The notes under the pieces were generated by a model that was given only the letters and a program-made list of their open reading frames with translations, was not told the DNA's origin and searched no databases. From Paenibacillus koleovorans NBRC 103111 (GTDB taxonomy: Bacteria; Bacillota; Bacilli; Paenibacillales; NBRC-103111), in assembly GCF_004000845.1 (NCBI RefSeq), contig NZ_BIMA01000055.1:1-44393 (forward strand): DNA of 44,393 nucleotides. The letters are read 5' to 3'. The position numbers were made by a program, and so were the translations under genes. Positions 24,217 to 32,866 of this stretch are shown here, one piece after another (position 1 is the first letter of the stretch; each line of letters opens with the position of its first letter).

Positions 24217-25485
24217 TTATTTGAACTTGTTCAGCTTGTCGCCGAAACGTTCGCCGAGCGTCATGCTCATCGATTGATTGGAGAGCGAGACGTTCTCGTT
24301 CTGAATCTGAGGCGTCTTCTCGGAACGTTTCTCCGAGCGCTCGCGCTTCTCCGGCCTGGCCGGTGCTTCCGGAGCTTCTTCGGTTTCCTTGATGCTCAAG
24401 GAGACGCGCTTCTCGTCCGGATTGAAGTCGAGCACTTTCACTTGCACTTCCTGGCCTTCCTTCAACACTTCATGCGGTGTGCCGATGTGTCGGTGCGCAA
24501 TCTGCGAGATGTGTACGAGGCCTTCAACACCTGGAGCCACTTCTACGAACGCGCCGAAGCTGACAAGGCGCTTAACCGTACCGGACACGATGTCGCCGAC
24601 ATTGAACTTGCCGGAAGCCATCTGCCAAGGACCTGGCTGAGCAGCGCGAATGCTCAGGCTGATGCGATCATTCGCCGGATCGACCTTCAGCACTTGAACC
24701 GTTACGTTGTCGCCTTCTTTAACGACTTCCGAAGGTTGGGCCACATGATGCCAAGCCATCTCGGAAATATGAACGAGACCGTCTACACCGCCGATATCCA
24801 CGAATGCGCCAAACGGCGTCAAACGTTGAACCGTGCCTTGCAGCTGCTGTCCGACGGACAGACCGGCCATCACTTCCAGTTTCTTCGCTTCGAAATCTTG
24901 ATCCAGTACGTCCTTCTGGCTCAGAACGACTTTGTTCTTCTCGCGGTCGATTTCCTTGACCTTCAGACGAAGCGTGCGGCCTTTGTAGCCGGAGAAGTCT
25001 TCCACAAAGTGGCGCTCAACCATCGAGGCCGGGATGAAGCCGCGCAAGCCTACGTCAACGACAAGGCCGCCCTTGACCACTTCAGCGACTTCCGCTTCGA
25101 TGATCTCGCCGCTCTCGAGCTTCGCCTGGAGCTTGTCCCATGCTTTCTCGGAGTCTACGGCTCGCTTCGACAGCACGAGGCGCTCCTTGTGGTCGTTCAG
25201 CTCGATGACCTTGAGCTGGACCTCTTGTCCGATTTGAACGGTAGAGCCGACTGCGTCAATCTGCAAGGAAGACAGCTCCTTGAGCGGGATTACGCCGTCA
25301 TATTTATAACCGATGTCGACGATCGCTTGATTGTCCTCGATTTTAACAATGTTGCCCTTGACGATGTCGCCTTTCTTCACCGGGGCCACATTGGCGAAAT
25401 CCGGAATGGCTTGGTCCACCGACTCTGCAGTCTCCTGGGTTTCGATTACGGCATCGGTTTGTTGTACATTTGTTTCTTCTGACAT
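24217..25485 (-). CDS. S1-domain RNA-binding protein (30S ribosomal protein S1 homolog, YpfD type)
   Basis: This 422-residue protein has four S1 repeats at about 38-108, 124-191, 209-280 and 294-366. The last two carry the FGAFV core typical of good RNA binders. The N-terminal 35 residues are acidic and the C-terminal tail is Glu/Lys/Arg-rich. This is the four-domain Firmicute form, shorter than the six-domain E. coli S1. The ATG at 25485 follows AGGAGG by nine bases. It sits next to cmk and plsC as in B. subtilis (ypfD). Confidence 0.95.
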   Translation of the reverse strand: MSEETNVQQTDAVIETQETAESVDQAIPDFANVAPVKKGDIVKGNIVKIEDNQAIVDIGYKYDGVIPLKELSSLQIDAVGSTVQIGQEVQLKVIELNDHKERLVLSKRAVDSEKAWDKLQAKLESGEIIEAEVAEVVKGGLVVDVGLRGFIPASMVERHFVEDFSGYKGRTLRLKVKEIDREKNKVVLSQKDVLDQDFEAKKLEVMAGLSVGQQLQGTVQRLTPFGAFVDIGGVDGLVHISEMAWHHVAQPSEVVKEGDNVTVQVLKVDPANDRISLSIRAAQPGPWQMASGKFNVGDIVSGTVKRLVSFGAFVEVAPGVEGLVHISQIAHRHIGTPHEVLKEGQEVQVKVLDFNPDEKRVSLSIKETEEAPEAPARPEKRERSEKRSEKTPQIQNENVSLSNQSMSMTLGERFGDKLNKFK

Positions 25486-25614
25486 GGGTAAAGACCTCCT
25501 CAACAGACAACCTGTGTGATCATCTACAGACATATTGTGTAGTATAATTCCAAGATACCATTTCCATACGCGTGAAGCAATGTTCGTTTCGCAACAAAAC
25601 GCAGGTTTGTTCGG

Positions 25615-26202
25615 TTAGCCTTTCGCCCCATATACGGCGACCATCGCGCGAATCGTCTCCATAATCCGTTCCGTAGCCAATTCGAGCGACTCCGAAGACG
25701 GATTCTCCTTGAATGCGGATAGATCGACCGGCGGGCCGTACACGATCTTCATCGGCTTGAACAGCTTGTACTTGCCGATAATCGCGACGGGTATTACCGT
25801 TGCATCGCCTTTGAAAGCGAGACTGGCCGCCCCCTTTTTCCCCATTCCGCCCGAATTGGAACGCGAGCCCTCCGGGAAAATCCCGAGCACTTGACCGTCC
25901 TTCAGCAATTGGGTGGCGAGTCGGATCGACTCCTTGCTGACACCTCCCCGCTTCACCGGGAAAGCACCCAGATTGCGAATCATCGGGCCCAACACAGGGA
26001 TCCGGAACAGCTCTTCCTTCGCCATGTAATGTACCTTGCGGTCGATCGGCGTTCCGACGAGTGGCGGGTCGAATAAGCTGATATGGTTAGCGCACAGGAT
26101 GACGGCGCCGGAGCGCGGTATATGCTCGGTCCCTCTAACCTGCAAGCGGTATAACATTTTGAATAAAATGCGCAGCAGCCTGCGAAAAAATAAATAGAGC
26201 AT
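25615..26202 (-). CDS. plsC: 1-acyl-sn-glycerol-3-phosphate acyltransferase
   Basis: PlsC makes phosphatidic acid from lysophosphatidic acid at the membrane. The 195-residue protein has an N-terminal amphipathic segment and the four family blocks. The catalytic His and Asp are in NHISLFDP (H40, D45), followed by IRNLGAFPVKRGG, FPEGSRS (109-115) and VIPVAIIG. It lies 6 bases after cmk. With gpsA and plsY in the same window it covers the first steps to phosphatidic acid. Confidence 0.94.
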   Translation of the reverse strand: MLYLFFRRLLRILFKMLYRLQVRGTEHIPRSGAVILCANHISLFDPPLVGTPIDRKVHYMAKEELFRIPVLGPMIRNLGAFPVKRGGVSKESIRLATQLLKDGQVLGIFPEGSRSNSGGMGKKGAASLAFKGDATVIPVAIIGKYKLFKPMKIVYGPPVDLSAFKENPSSESLELATERIMETIRAMVAVYGAKG

Positions 26203-26208
26203 CTTGGT

Positions 26209-26889
26209 CTACGCTCCTTTACCGGCCGAAGCTTGAGAAATCTCGAGAATGCGCTCGGCGACTTGCTCGATTCCCATGCCGGTCGTATCGAGTAGAATCG
26301 CATCGTTCGCTTGACGCAGCGGCGACACTTCACGCTCCTGGTCCTTGCGGTCGCGCTCGGCGAGATCCTGTTCGGCCTGCTCGATCGTGAGATCGGGATG
26401 TTTGGTCTTCATCTCGTCGAATCGACGCATCGCTCTCTCCCGAAGACTGGCGGTCAAATATACCTTCACTTCGGCATCCGGAAGCACTTGCGTGCCGATA
26501 TCGCGGCCATCCATGACGACGCCTTTCGCTTGGGCCAGCTCCTTCTGCATCTTCACGAGCCGCTCGCGAACGGCCGGAATTTGCGACACTTGCGAGACGT
26601 TCGCCGTCACTTGCGGAGACCGGATCATCTCCGTGACGTCTTGCCCGTCGGCGAGGACGACTTGTCCGTTGTGTCCGGGCTGCAGCACCAGCCTCATCGA
26701 TTGCGCCATTGCCGCAATCGGTTCGCTTTGATCCGGGGTCAAGCCGGAAGAGAGCGCTTTCCATGTTACAGCGCGGTACATGGCGCCCGTGTCGACATAG
26801 ACGTATCCGAGCTTCGTTGCCACGATCCGCGCGACCGTGCTCTTGCCGGCGCCGGCCGGACCGTCGATGGCGATGTTCATCTTGTTCAA
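26209..26889 (-). CDS. cmk: Cytidylate kinase
   Basis: CMK phosphorylates CMP and dCMP. The protein has the P-loop IDGPAGAGKST at 8-18, the substrate segment DTGAMYRAVTW, and MDGRDIGTQVLPDA. The TTG at 26889 (MNKMNIAIDG) is preferred because GGAGG lies at a normal distance upstream. The ATG at 26880 has its SD about 16 bases away. With the TTG the protein has 226 residues, normal for the family. It sits upstream of plsC and the S1 protein gene. Confidence 0.95.
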   Translation of the reverse strand: MNKMNIAIDGPAGAGKSTVARIVATKLGYVYVDTGAMYRAVTWKALSSGLTPDQSEPIAAMAQSMRLVLQPGHNGQVVLADGQDVTEMIRSPQVTANVSQVSQIPAVRERLVKMQKELAQAKGVVMDGRDIGTQVLPDAEVKVYLTASLRERAMRRFDEMKTKHPDLTIEQAEQDLAERDRKDQEREVSPLRQANDAILLDTTGMGIEQVAERILEISQASAGKGA

Positions 26890-26967
26890 CCGTTGACTCC
26901 TCCAGTAATCCTTATCTGTACATTCAAGCGCAGGCAGGGCCTGCCACAAAATGATACCATGAAACGA

Positions 26968-27213
26968 TTACCGTTGCAAAAAGGAGCCGGCTGAATGGCC
27001 GCTCGTTGCAGGCGGGTACGGAATCCCCTCCAGACGCTCGACTTGTACCGTCCAATACCGGAACAACGGCCATTGCAGCAACGCCTGGGAGAGCAGCAGC
27101 AGCCCCAGCAAGAGGGCGATCGACCATTTCAGCAGCCGCTCGCCCCTATTCGACCAACGCTCGAATCGCTTGCGGAAATCGAGCTCTTCCTCTTGTTTCC
27201 TCTGTTCCCTCAC
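26968..27213 (-). CDS. Small single-pass membrane protein, YpfB position
   Basis: This protein of about 81 residues has a charged N-terminal part (REQRKQEEELDFRKRFERW) and one transmembrane helix (SIALLLGLLLLSQALLQW). It lies between cmk and ypfA, the place of ypfB in B. subtilis. The start is uncertain: GTG at 27213 with GAGG upstream, or GTG at 27252 giving 94 residues. The function is unknown. Confidence 0.7.
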   Translation of the reverse strand: MREQRKQEEELDFRKRFERWSNRGERLLKWSIALLLGLLLLSQALLQWPLFRYWTVQVERLEGIPYPPATSGHSAGSFLQR

Positions 27214-27281
27214 ATCGTCCGCCTCGCTCCTATGTGGAAGTAGTTTCCACACAGTGTGCCCTGGCGAACCATCGCTTATTC

Positions 27282-27935
27282 TTACCGCTTGCGGAAGTCC
27301 AGTTGACGCTCGAAGCAGTAGCGGATAATTTTCTGGCGTTCGAAATCTTGAATTTCCGTAAAGGACAGCATCACGATCTGCTTGCCGGTCTCCAGAGGTT
27401 TCGTCCGGACGACCTCGCCCTTGAAATTGGCGTGATCGACTTGGCCATTCTTGTACGGCGTCAGCAGCCAGCAGGACAAGGCGTCATGTTTGGCCAGCGG
27501 TATGCGTCCGTCGCAGAAGAACGAGATGCCTCCGCCGCCGACATCCTCGGTCGTGGCGAGAAATTGCATCTGCTCCGACAGCTTGACTGCAAGCTCCAGC
27601 TCGCCTGGGACGCGAAGGAAATTTCTCCGCTGCACCTGGGTAATCTGTGCCGCTTCGGGAGGTTTGATCAGAACGAGCCGCAGCACTTCTTCTTTAAAGC
27701 CCAGGATGACCGTATTGAAATAGTTCTTCACTCCGCCATCGGAGACGAAATACGCGTTCACTTGGTCGCCGGCGTACAGCCGCTTCAGCTTCCCGGTCTT
27801 CGTATGAATCGGCACTTCCATCGAGATATAATTGGCGTTGACGTCCGCGATCCGGGCTTTGTATTCTTGTTTCGCTTCTTCTTCGTCAATGGAATTCACT
27901 TGCAGATAAAGCACGCTGTTTACCTTTGGAAGCAC
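27282..27935 (-). CDS. ypfA: PilZ-domain protein YpfA/MotI (flagellar brake)
   Basis: This 217-residue protein has an N-terminal YcgR-like domain and a C-terminal PilZ domain. The c-di-GMP motif QRRNFLRV is intact (RxxxR). The second motif reads DVGGGG, with Gly at the position where PilZ proteins usually have Ser in [D/N]xSxxG. In B. subtilis this protein binds c-di-GMP and blocks the flagellar motor. Position between ypeB and ypfB is conserved. The start is GTG at 27935 with GGAGG nine bases upstream. Confidence 0.9.
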   Translation of the reverse strand: MLPKVNSVLYLQVNSIDEEEAKQEYKARIADVNANYISMEVPIHTKTGKLKRLYAGDQVNAYFVSDGGVKNYFNTVILGFKEEVLRLVLIKPPEAAQITQVQRRNFLRVPGELELAVKLSEQMQFLATTEDVGGGGISFFCDGRIPLAKHDALSCWLLTPYKNGQVDHANFKGEVVRTKPLETGKQIVMLSFTEIQDFERQKIIRYCFERQLDFRKR

Positions 27936-28030
27936 AAAGGGTCCTCCCCCGTTTTATGAAATTGCTGGGAACTCGTCAGAATAACTTCATTATAGCACCG
28001 ACCCTACGTTTACGAAACAGCGAAAACACT

Positions 28031-28068
28031 AAAAACCGTCCCCTCCCGAAGGGGAGAAAGACGGTCTA
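28031..28068 (-). terminator. Terminator after ypeB
   Basis: On the minus strand ACCGTC...GACGGT encloses CTCCCC-TTCG-GGGGAG type pairing and is followed by TTTTTAG, about 25 bases past the ypeB stop. Confidence 0.82.
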
Positions 28069-28092
28069 CTCCGCGTTTATTTAGGGTTGGCT

Positions 28093-29448
28093 CTAGACGC
28101 TTACGTCAGCATCGACCGGCCGCAAAATCTCGACCTTCTCTTCATTGCCCGTGTCGGCGTTCAGGAAAATCCGATAGTTACCGCCATTGATCGTGCCGAT
28201 AAACTGATAACACAGTACTTCCTTCTCGATCTCGTTCTTGATAAGCGCCAGCGTTTGGTCGGACACCTGGAGCGTCGGATTCAGCTTCGCCTTCACCTGT
28301 TCGAGGGAAAGAGCCGGCGTCGGAATTGTCCGGTCCCTATGCTCGAACAAGTAGTCTGACGCTTGCAGCCCCGTTATCTCCCCGTTGTCCAAAGCGATCA
28401 TGGCAGTTACCTTCTCGGGATATAGCAACACATTGTCCTTCTGTGCGGCAAACGTAATGCTCGCCACGTTCTGGTATTCATCGTAGCTGATCGCCTTCAT
28501 GCCTGAATACCCATGCGCCTCCAGAAACTGCTGTGCCGCCTCGCGCGCTTTCTCGGTATCGACATTGCGCTCATTTACCGTTTTCGGCTTCATGAACCAG
28601 ATCAATTGACCGCCCTTTTTAGTAAAATCGGCCGAGATGTCCTCTTGCGTGTTCGGATCCTTGACCGAGGCGCTAAACGAGCTGTATTCGGTGCCGGCCC
28701 CGTTCTCCACCACTTGAACCGCCGATCCGTCGGGAAGCCCGAGCAGCTGCGCCGTTTTCTGCTTGATCTCATCCGGCGTTACGTCCGTGCCCGCCAGCGC
28801 CTGGTATGTCCGCTTCTCGAACAGTCCGGTCATGGAAGGGCCCCAGTTCAAATCTTCGTACTCGCTTACTTTTTTGTCCACCGTCTGGAAGCCGTCGATG
28901 ATCGTGTTGTCCAGCGCCTTCTGCTCCGTCGCGAGTGCGACCTCGACGTCCATCCAGCGCAGATTGTTCGCAATGACCTTCGATTGGACATCCCGAAGCT
29001 CATTCGTAATTTCCTTGGACCGGTCGTACAGCGCCGTCAACGATTGCATCTCTTCCGGCGACATCGGCTCCTTCGTCAAGTCCCGAACGGCAACCCGATA
29101 CGAGAAGCTGGCTATATTGCTCAAGAACTCCTCCGTTTTATTAAACGGCAGCAACGTCAGCGGCAGCTGGTTGATCTCATTGCGCGCCTCGCTCGTCAGC
29201 CTCCACACGTTTACCAGCCCGCGCCGTTGCGAGGCCGTCGACGTGGAGTTGATTGCGAGCGTCGTCCCGAGCTCGTTCTGAAGCTGATCCACATGATAGG
29301 ACAAGTCATGGAAGGCTCGCTGATATTGGTTCTCCGCCTTCAGCAGAATCGAGTTTTTCTCCTGATTCACTTGATAGCCCCACAGCACAGCGCCTGCAAG
29401 CAGCAGCGTAAAGACCGGGAACAGGATCGCGCTTAATCTTCTGTACAT
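28093..29448 (-). CDS. ypeB: Germination protein YpeB
   Basis: This 451-residue protein begins with a cytoplasmic stub and one membrane helix (LSAILFPVFTLLLAGAVLWGY), then a long extracytoplasmic region ending in PepSY-like repeats. YpeB is needed in the spore for localisation and stability of the cortex lytic enzyme SleB. The ATG at 29448 gives MYRRLSAILFP as in the family and has AAAGGGG upstream. A start seven codons earlier lacks an SD. No sleB gene lies next to it, in contrast to B. subtilis. Confidence 0.93.
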   Translation of the reverse strand: MYRRLSAILFPVFTLLLAGAVLWGYQVNQEKNSILLKAENQYQRAFHDLSYHVDQLQNELGTTLAINSTSTASQRRGLVNVWRLTSEARNEINQLPLTLLPFNKTEEFLSNIASFSYRVAVRDLTKEPMSPEEMQSLTALYDRSKEITNELRDVQSKVIANNLRWMDVEVALATEQKALDNTIIDGFQTVDKKVSEYEDLNWGPSMTGLFEKRTYQALAGTDVTPDEIKQKTAQLLGLPDGSAVQVVENGAGTEYSSFSASVKDPNTQEDISADFTKKGGQLIWFMKPKTVNERNVDTEKAREAAQQFLEAHGYSGMKAISYDEYQNVASITFAAQKDNVLLYPEKVTAMIALDNGEITGLQASDYLFEHRDRTIPTPALSLEQVKAKLNPTLQVSDQTLALIKNEIEKEVLCYQFIGTINGGNYRIFLNADTGNEEKVEILRPVDADVSV

Positions 29449-29530
29449 CGAATGGTTCGCCCCTTTCATTCACCAAAACTGTCAATAGTTTTCGCAAGGA
29501 GGCTATCCGTTTATGCATAAGGGCAAACAA

Positions 29531-29556
29531 AAGCCGCTCGGCATCCCGAACGGCTT
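29531..29556 (-). terminator. Terminator after the zinc-ribbon gene
   Basis: An 11-bp stem (AAGCCGTTCGG with CCGAGCGGCTT on the minus strand, loop GATG) is followed by TTGTTT, four bases past the stop codon of the small gene. Confidence 0.75.
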
Positions 29557-29559
29557 CGT

Positions 29560-29715
29560 TCATATATCGTATTCCAATTCAAAATCGTCTTTGTTGTTGC
29601 AGAGGCACATTTTGAAGCCCGTCTCGATCTTATCCTTCTCCCGCTTGCCTCGCAGCACGAATTTCTCGCCGCACTTGCGGCAGCGGATCCGGACCTTTAC
29701 CCGCTCGTTGATCAT
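29560..29715 (-). CDS. Small zinc-ribbon-like protein of unknown function
   Basis: This 51-residue protein is read directly from the minus strand. It starts MINERVKVRIRCRKCGEKF and has four Cys as CxxC (residues 12 and 15) and CxC (37 and 39), a small treble-clef or zinc-ribbon pattern, and an acidic end. GGGGGG four bases before the ATG is a good SD, and a terminator follows at once. It lies between ypeB and prsW, the location of sleB in B. subtilis. The protein is not recognised; RNA or protein binding is only a guess. Confidence 0.72.
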   Translation of the reverse strand: MINERVKVRIRCRKCGEKFVLRGKREKDKIETGFKMCLCNNKDDFELEYDI

Positions 29716-29765
29716 ACGATCCCCCCATACCGGATTTCTAACTATTCCCAGTATGGACGGAGTGT

Positions 29766-30461
29766 TTAACTTTTAACCTCTTCCTCGCGCCGGACAAGCC
29801 GGAATGGAGACTTGGCGTTCGCCCGGTTCACCTTTCCCATGCTGAGCACCCAGAGGAACACCATGAGCGGCGCCATCAGCCAAATCCAGCGGGTGGACAC
29901 TTGCAGCAATATATAGTCGAACAGGCCGTGCCAGAACACCGGGATCATCAACGCATATAGCAGCAGCCTCGACTTGTCGCTCGGCGACCCGAATTTCGCT
30001 TTGCCCATATAGTACCCCATCATCACGCCGAACAAGGCATGTCCCGAAACCGGGAGCAGCGCGCGGAACATGAGCGAGGATAGCGTAAAATGATTCATCA
30101 AGGCGTATATCACGTTCTCGAGCGTCGCAAAGCCCATCGAGATGCTGACCGCATACACGATGCCGTCGTACGGCTCGTCGAAGGAGGAGTGCTTCAACAC
30201 CGCGAAGTAGAGGACGAACCATTTGATGAACTCCTCCACGAAGCCGGTGATGCCGAAGGCGAACAGCAAATTGCTTTCCCCTAGTCCGAGCACGAGCGCG
30301 CGTTGCACGACCATCGTCGGAAATACAATGAGGACGCCGAACAGGAATACGCGAACGACCATTGCGATCGGTTCGGACTCATATAAGTCTTTCAGATAAA
30401 AATAGACGAGCAGGGCGATTCCCGGCGCGATCGCAGCCGTGACGATCGACCACCATTCCAT
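29766..30461 (-). CDS. prsW: PrsW intramembrane protease
   Basis: PrsW is a membrane glutamic-type protease that in B. subtilis makes the first cut in the anti-sigma factor RsiW. The 231-residue protein has several membrane helices and the three family motifs: EEFIKW with E76-E77, FDEPYDGIVYA at 94-104 and GFATLENVIY around E115. A conserved HGLFD follows. GGAGGG stands eight bases before the ATG at 30461. The longer frame upstream has no support. It may have a different anti-sigma target here. Confidence 0.94.
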   Translation of the reverse strand: MEWWSIVTAAIAPGIALLVYFYLKDLYESEPIAMVVRVFLFGVLIVFPTMVVQRALVLGLGESNLLFAFGITGFVEEFIKWFVLYFAVLKHSSFDEPYDGIVYAVSISMGFATLENVIYALMNHFTLSSLMFRALLPVSGHALFGVMMGYYMGKAKFGSPSDKSRLLLYALMIPVFWHGLFDYILLQVSTRWIWLMAPLMVFLWVLSMGKVNRANAKSPFRLVRREEEVKS

Positions 30462-30528
30462 GACTTTCCCTCCTTGCCTGGCCTTGCCGCTAGCGGCGGA
30501 TACTGGAATTGTCCTGCTGACATGCGAA

Positions 30529-30565
30529 AAGCATCCGCAAAAACGTATCGTTTTTGAAGATGCTT
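30529..30565 (-). terminator. Hairpin after the MecA-type gene
   Basis: On the minus strand AAGCATC...GATGCTT encloses CAAAAACG-ATA-CGTTTTTG and is followed by TTCG. It lies about 40 bases past the stop and looks like a terminator with a weak T tract. Confidence 0.6.
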
Positions 30566-30608
30566 CATCCTGACTGCTTGGATGTGCGAATAAGGACAAG
30601 CCTGACCA

Positions 30609-31217
30609 TTAGTTCTTGAAATGCTCGCACAGGACGCGGATCGCCGCGCTCTGGATAATCGACTTGCCGTATTCCTGAAGGACGGCGGATGTGACGGACG
30701 TCGCTTCGCCGAACTCGGACAAGATCGCGATCAGCGCTTGAAACTTGGTCTCTTCCAGCTCGGAAGGGTCCATCTGCAAAATCCACTTGTTCTTATAGGA
30801 ATACAGGCTGCCGTCCTCTAGTCCGATACCGGCTACTACTCTGGCGGCCCGCAGCAAATGTTCGAAATCTGAAAAGGCGAAAGCGACCATATCGCTCTGT
30901 TCGAGGGTAACTTCCATTTCGTAGACGTCTTCGGCTTCTTCCTCGTCCAGTACTTCGCCGTCAGCGCCTACATGAACCTTGCCTCGCGTCACGATGACGA
31001 CCATGCCTTGTGCAGGCAGGGCGAAAACTTCGACTGCAAGCGGTCCCGTAGCGTCGAATCCTAGTTCTGTATAGGCTTGTTCCATCATTTCGCTGAATAG
31101 CTCGTGCACCTTCGGGATTTCGCGCCACATGTCTTCCTTCTGGATGCCTCGCTCTTTCAAGTCGTCGAAAGTTAGGAAAATCCTTATCTTATCCACGCTC
31201 AATCGTTCGATCTTCAT
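30609..31217 (-). CDS. mecA: MecA-family ClpC adaptor
   Basis: This 202-residue protein opens with MKIERLSVDKIRIFLTFDDL and has KEDMWREIPKVHELFSEMM, characteristic of MecA/YpbH adaptors. They hand substrates such as ComK to ClpCP. The acidic linker (DEEEAEDVYEMEV) separates the N-terminal substrate domain from the C-terminal ClpC-binding domain. Whether it is the mecA or ypbH ortholog cannot be decided from this window alone; the prsW neighbourhood resembles the ypbH/ypd region. GGGAGGT precedes the ATG. Confidence 0.9.
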   Translation of the reverse strand: MKIERLSVDKIRIFLTFDDLKERGIQKEDMWREIPKVHELFSEMMEQAYTELGFDATGPLAVEVFALPAQGMVVIVTRGKVHVGADGEVLDEEEAEDVYEMEVTLEQSDMVAFAFSDFEHLLRAARVVAGIGLEDGSLYSYKNKWILQMDPSELEETKFQALIAILSEFGEATSVTSAVLQEYGKSIIQSAAIRVLCEHFKN

Positions 31218-31422
31218 GACAGGACCTCCCTCTCCATATCTGATTATTAACAGATTATGAAATCGTAGAAAGAATGGTGAACGAAAGATCAGGCTTGTAT
31301 TATGTATGTTATCATTTTTTTCACTTCATTGCACGAAAAAAAGTGAGGATCCGTATGGTATTAAGGGAGGTCTGAACATATGTATGACGGAAATTCACGC
31401 TAGATACGAGCTTGCATAAAAA

Positions 31423-31458
31423 AAATCCGAACTCCCCGGATCCAAGGAATTCGGATTT
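31423..31458 (-). terminator. Terminator after the 98-residue membrane protein
   Basis: On the minus strand AAATCCGAA pairs with TTCGGATTT around a GC-rich inner part and is followed by TTTTT. It lies 50 bases past the gene. Confidence 0.85.
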
Positions 31459-31508
31459 GCTGCTTGCGGTTAAGGAAAGGAAATCGAGCCTAAATTAGCC
31501 GGACTGCG

Positions 31509-31805
31509 CTAGTGTGCTTGGCTGTGGATCATTTCGTCCACTTGCTTCTTCAGCTCCGGATCGCCGTCGACGAATGCTTTGACTTGATCCAAGCCGTCCC
31601 CGATCTCGGGCTCGATTTTGTCGAGCTTGTCCATTTTGTGCGATGCCGCCCGGCGGACTTGATTGCCCTTGTCCTTCATGTTGTCCATCATCCTGTCCGC
31701 TTGATGGGAAATCGCCGCGAACGTCATATGTTTGCCCCGGCGGTTCCAGAACATAATGGCGCCGGCGCCGACGAGACCGCCCAGCAGAAACGAACCGAAC
31801 CTCAT
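31509..31805 (-). CDS. Small membrane-anchored YtxH-like protein
   Basis: This 98-residue protein has one N-terminal helix (FGSFLLGGLVGAGAIMFW) and then a charged, helical, Met-rich domain. The layout resembles YtxH-type stress proteins, but similarity is weak and the name is only descriptive. AGGAGG precedes the ATG by eight bases. It stands alone with its own terminator. Confidence 0.75.
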   Translation of the reverse strand: MRFGSFLLGGLVGAGAIMFWNRRGKHMTFAAISHQADRMMDNMKDKGNQVRRAASHKMDKLDKIEPEIGDGLDQVKAFVDGDPELKKQVDEMIHSQAH

Positions 31806-31965
31806 CCTGGTCTCCTCCTATCGTGGTAAAATGGCGTTTCGTCAGTAGTGTTCGCGCTTCGGATGCCGGACATGCCTGATAAAAATAGGAAGCTGTACGG
31901 GGGCTAACGGAAATTCGCGCGTGATAAAATAAGAAAAAGCTACTCGTTCAGGATGGAGTGATCAG

Positions 31966-32820
31966 ATGAGCTACTTAAGAAAGCTGATGATAATAGCCGG
32001 TGCTGCGGTCCTGCTTGCAGGCTGTTCAGGATATACCGACAGCGCTGACCAGACTCCGGCTTCCACTATAATCCACGCATCCCCGTTGCCTGCTCTTGTA
32101 CAGCTGTCTTCCTCGACGCCTGCAGCTTCACCCACCCCCACTCCCACTCCCACTCCACTGGCTTCGGCAAGCCCGTCGCCGACGCCACGAGCGGAGTATC
32201 GACTGAACGCGAACTATGACGTCGTGCCCCTCGACCCGAACGGCAACAAAAAAGTGGTGCTGCTTACGTTCGACGACGGTCCGAAGGATCGGGAGCTGAA
32301 CGAGAAGCTGCTGGCGACGCTGGACAAACATAAAGCGAAGGCGATTTTTTTCGTCAATGGCTATCGCGTCAAGCAGAATCCGGATCTGCTGAAGCTGTTG
32401 CATGAGCGGGGACAAGTGATCGGCAACCATTCGTGGGATCATATCGACCTGAAGCTGGAGAAGCCCGAAGTCGTCGACAAGCAAATTCGGGACGTACAGG
32501 AGCAGGTGCAAGCGTTGATTGGCGAAAAGCCGGTATTTTTCAGGCCTCCCTATGGATCGGGCAGCGACTACGTACGCCAGCGCGCGAAGGAAGAAGGGTT
32601 GCTGTATATGACTTGGTCGAACGGCTCCGAGGATTGGGTCGCCAAGTACCAGACCCCTCCTGCCGTCATCCAGCGCGTGCTGGAGCAGCTTCACTTCGGG
32701 AGCAACATTCTCATGCATGAGCTTCCCTGGACGGCCGAAGCGCTTGACGAGCTGCTAACCCGTCTGGAGGAGCGGGGCTATTCATTTGTTGATCCGAGAA
32801 CGATTCAAGGCGTTCACTAA
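31966..32820 (+). CDS. Lipoprotein polysaccharide deacetylase
   Basis: This 284-residue protein has a signal peptide with lipobox LAGC (C20), then a Thr/Pro-rich linker (TPTPTPTP, 57-64) and a NodB deacetylase domain from about 95. Metal and catalytic residues are seen: TFDDGP (D103, D104), H155 and H159 in HSWDH, RPPYG (193-197) and H251 in LMHE. It would remove acetyl groups from cell wall glycans such as GlcNAc or MurNAc outside the membrane. It is transcribed alone. The ATG follows GGATGGAG. A -10 like TAAAAT preceded by TGA lies about 40 bases upstream. Confidence 0.92.
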   Translation: MSYLRKLMIIAGAAVLLAGCSGYTDSADQTPASTIIHASPLPALVQLSSSTPAASPTPTPTPTPLASASPSPTPRAEYRLNANYDVVPLDPNGNKKVVLLTFDDGPKDRELNEKLLATLDKHKAKAIFFVNGYRVKQNPDLLKLLHERGQVIGNHSWDHIDLKLEKPEVVDKQIRDVQEQVQALIGEKPVFFRPPYGSGSDYVRQRAKEEGLLYMTWSNGSEDWVAKYQTPPAVIQRVLEQLHFGSNILMHELPWTAEALDELLTRLEERGYSFVDPRTIQGVH

Positions 32821-32828
32821 GGCGATTC

Positions 32829-32858
32829 ATCAAAAAAACCGCCCCAGCAGGACGGTTG
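32829..32858 (-). terminator. Terminator after small membrane protein gene
   Basis: On the minus strand AACCGTCC-TGCT-GGGGCGGTT with one mismatch is followed by seven T residues, about 10 bases past the stop at 32867. Confidence 0.82.
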
Positions 32859-32866
32859 CTATAGCG

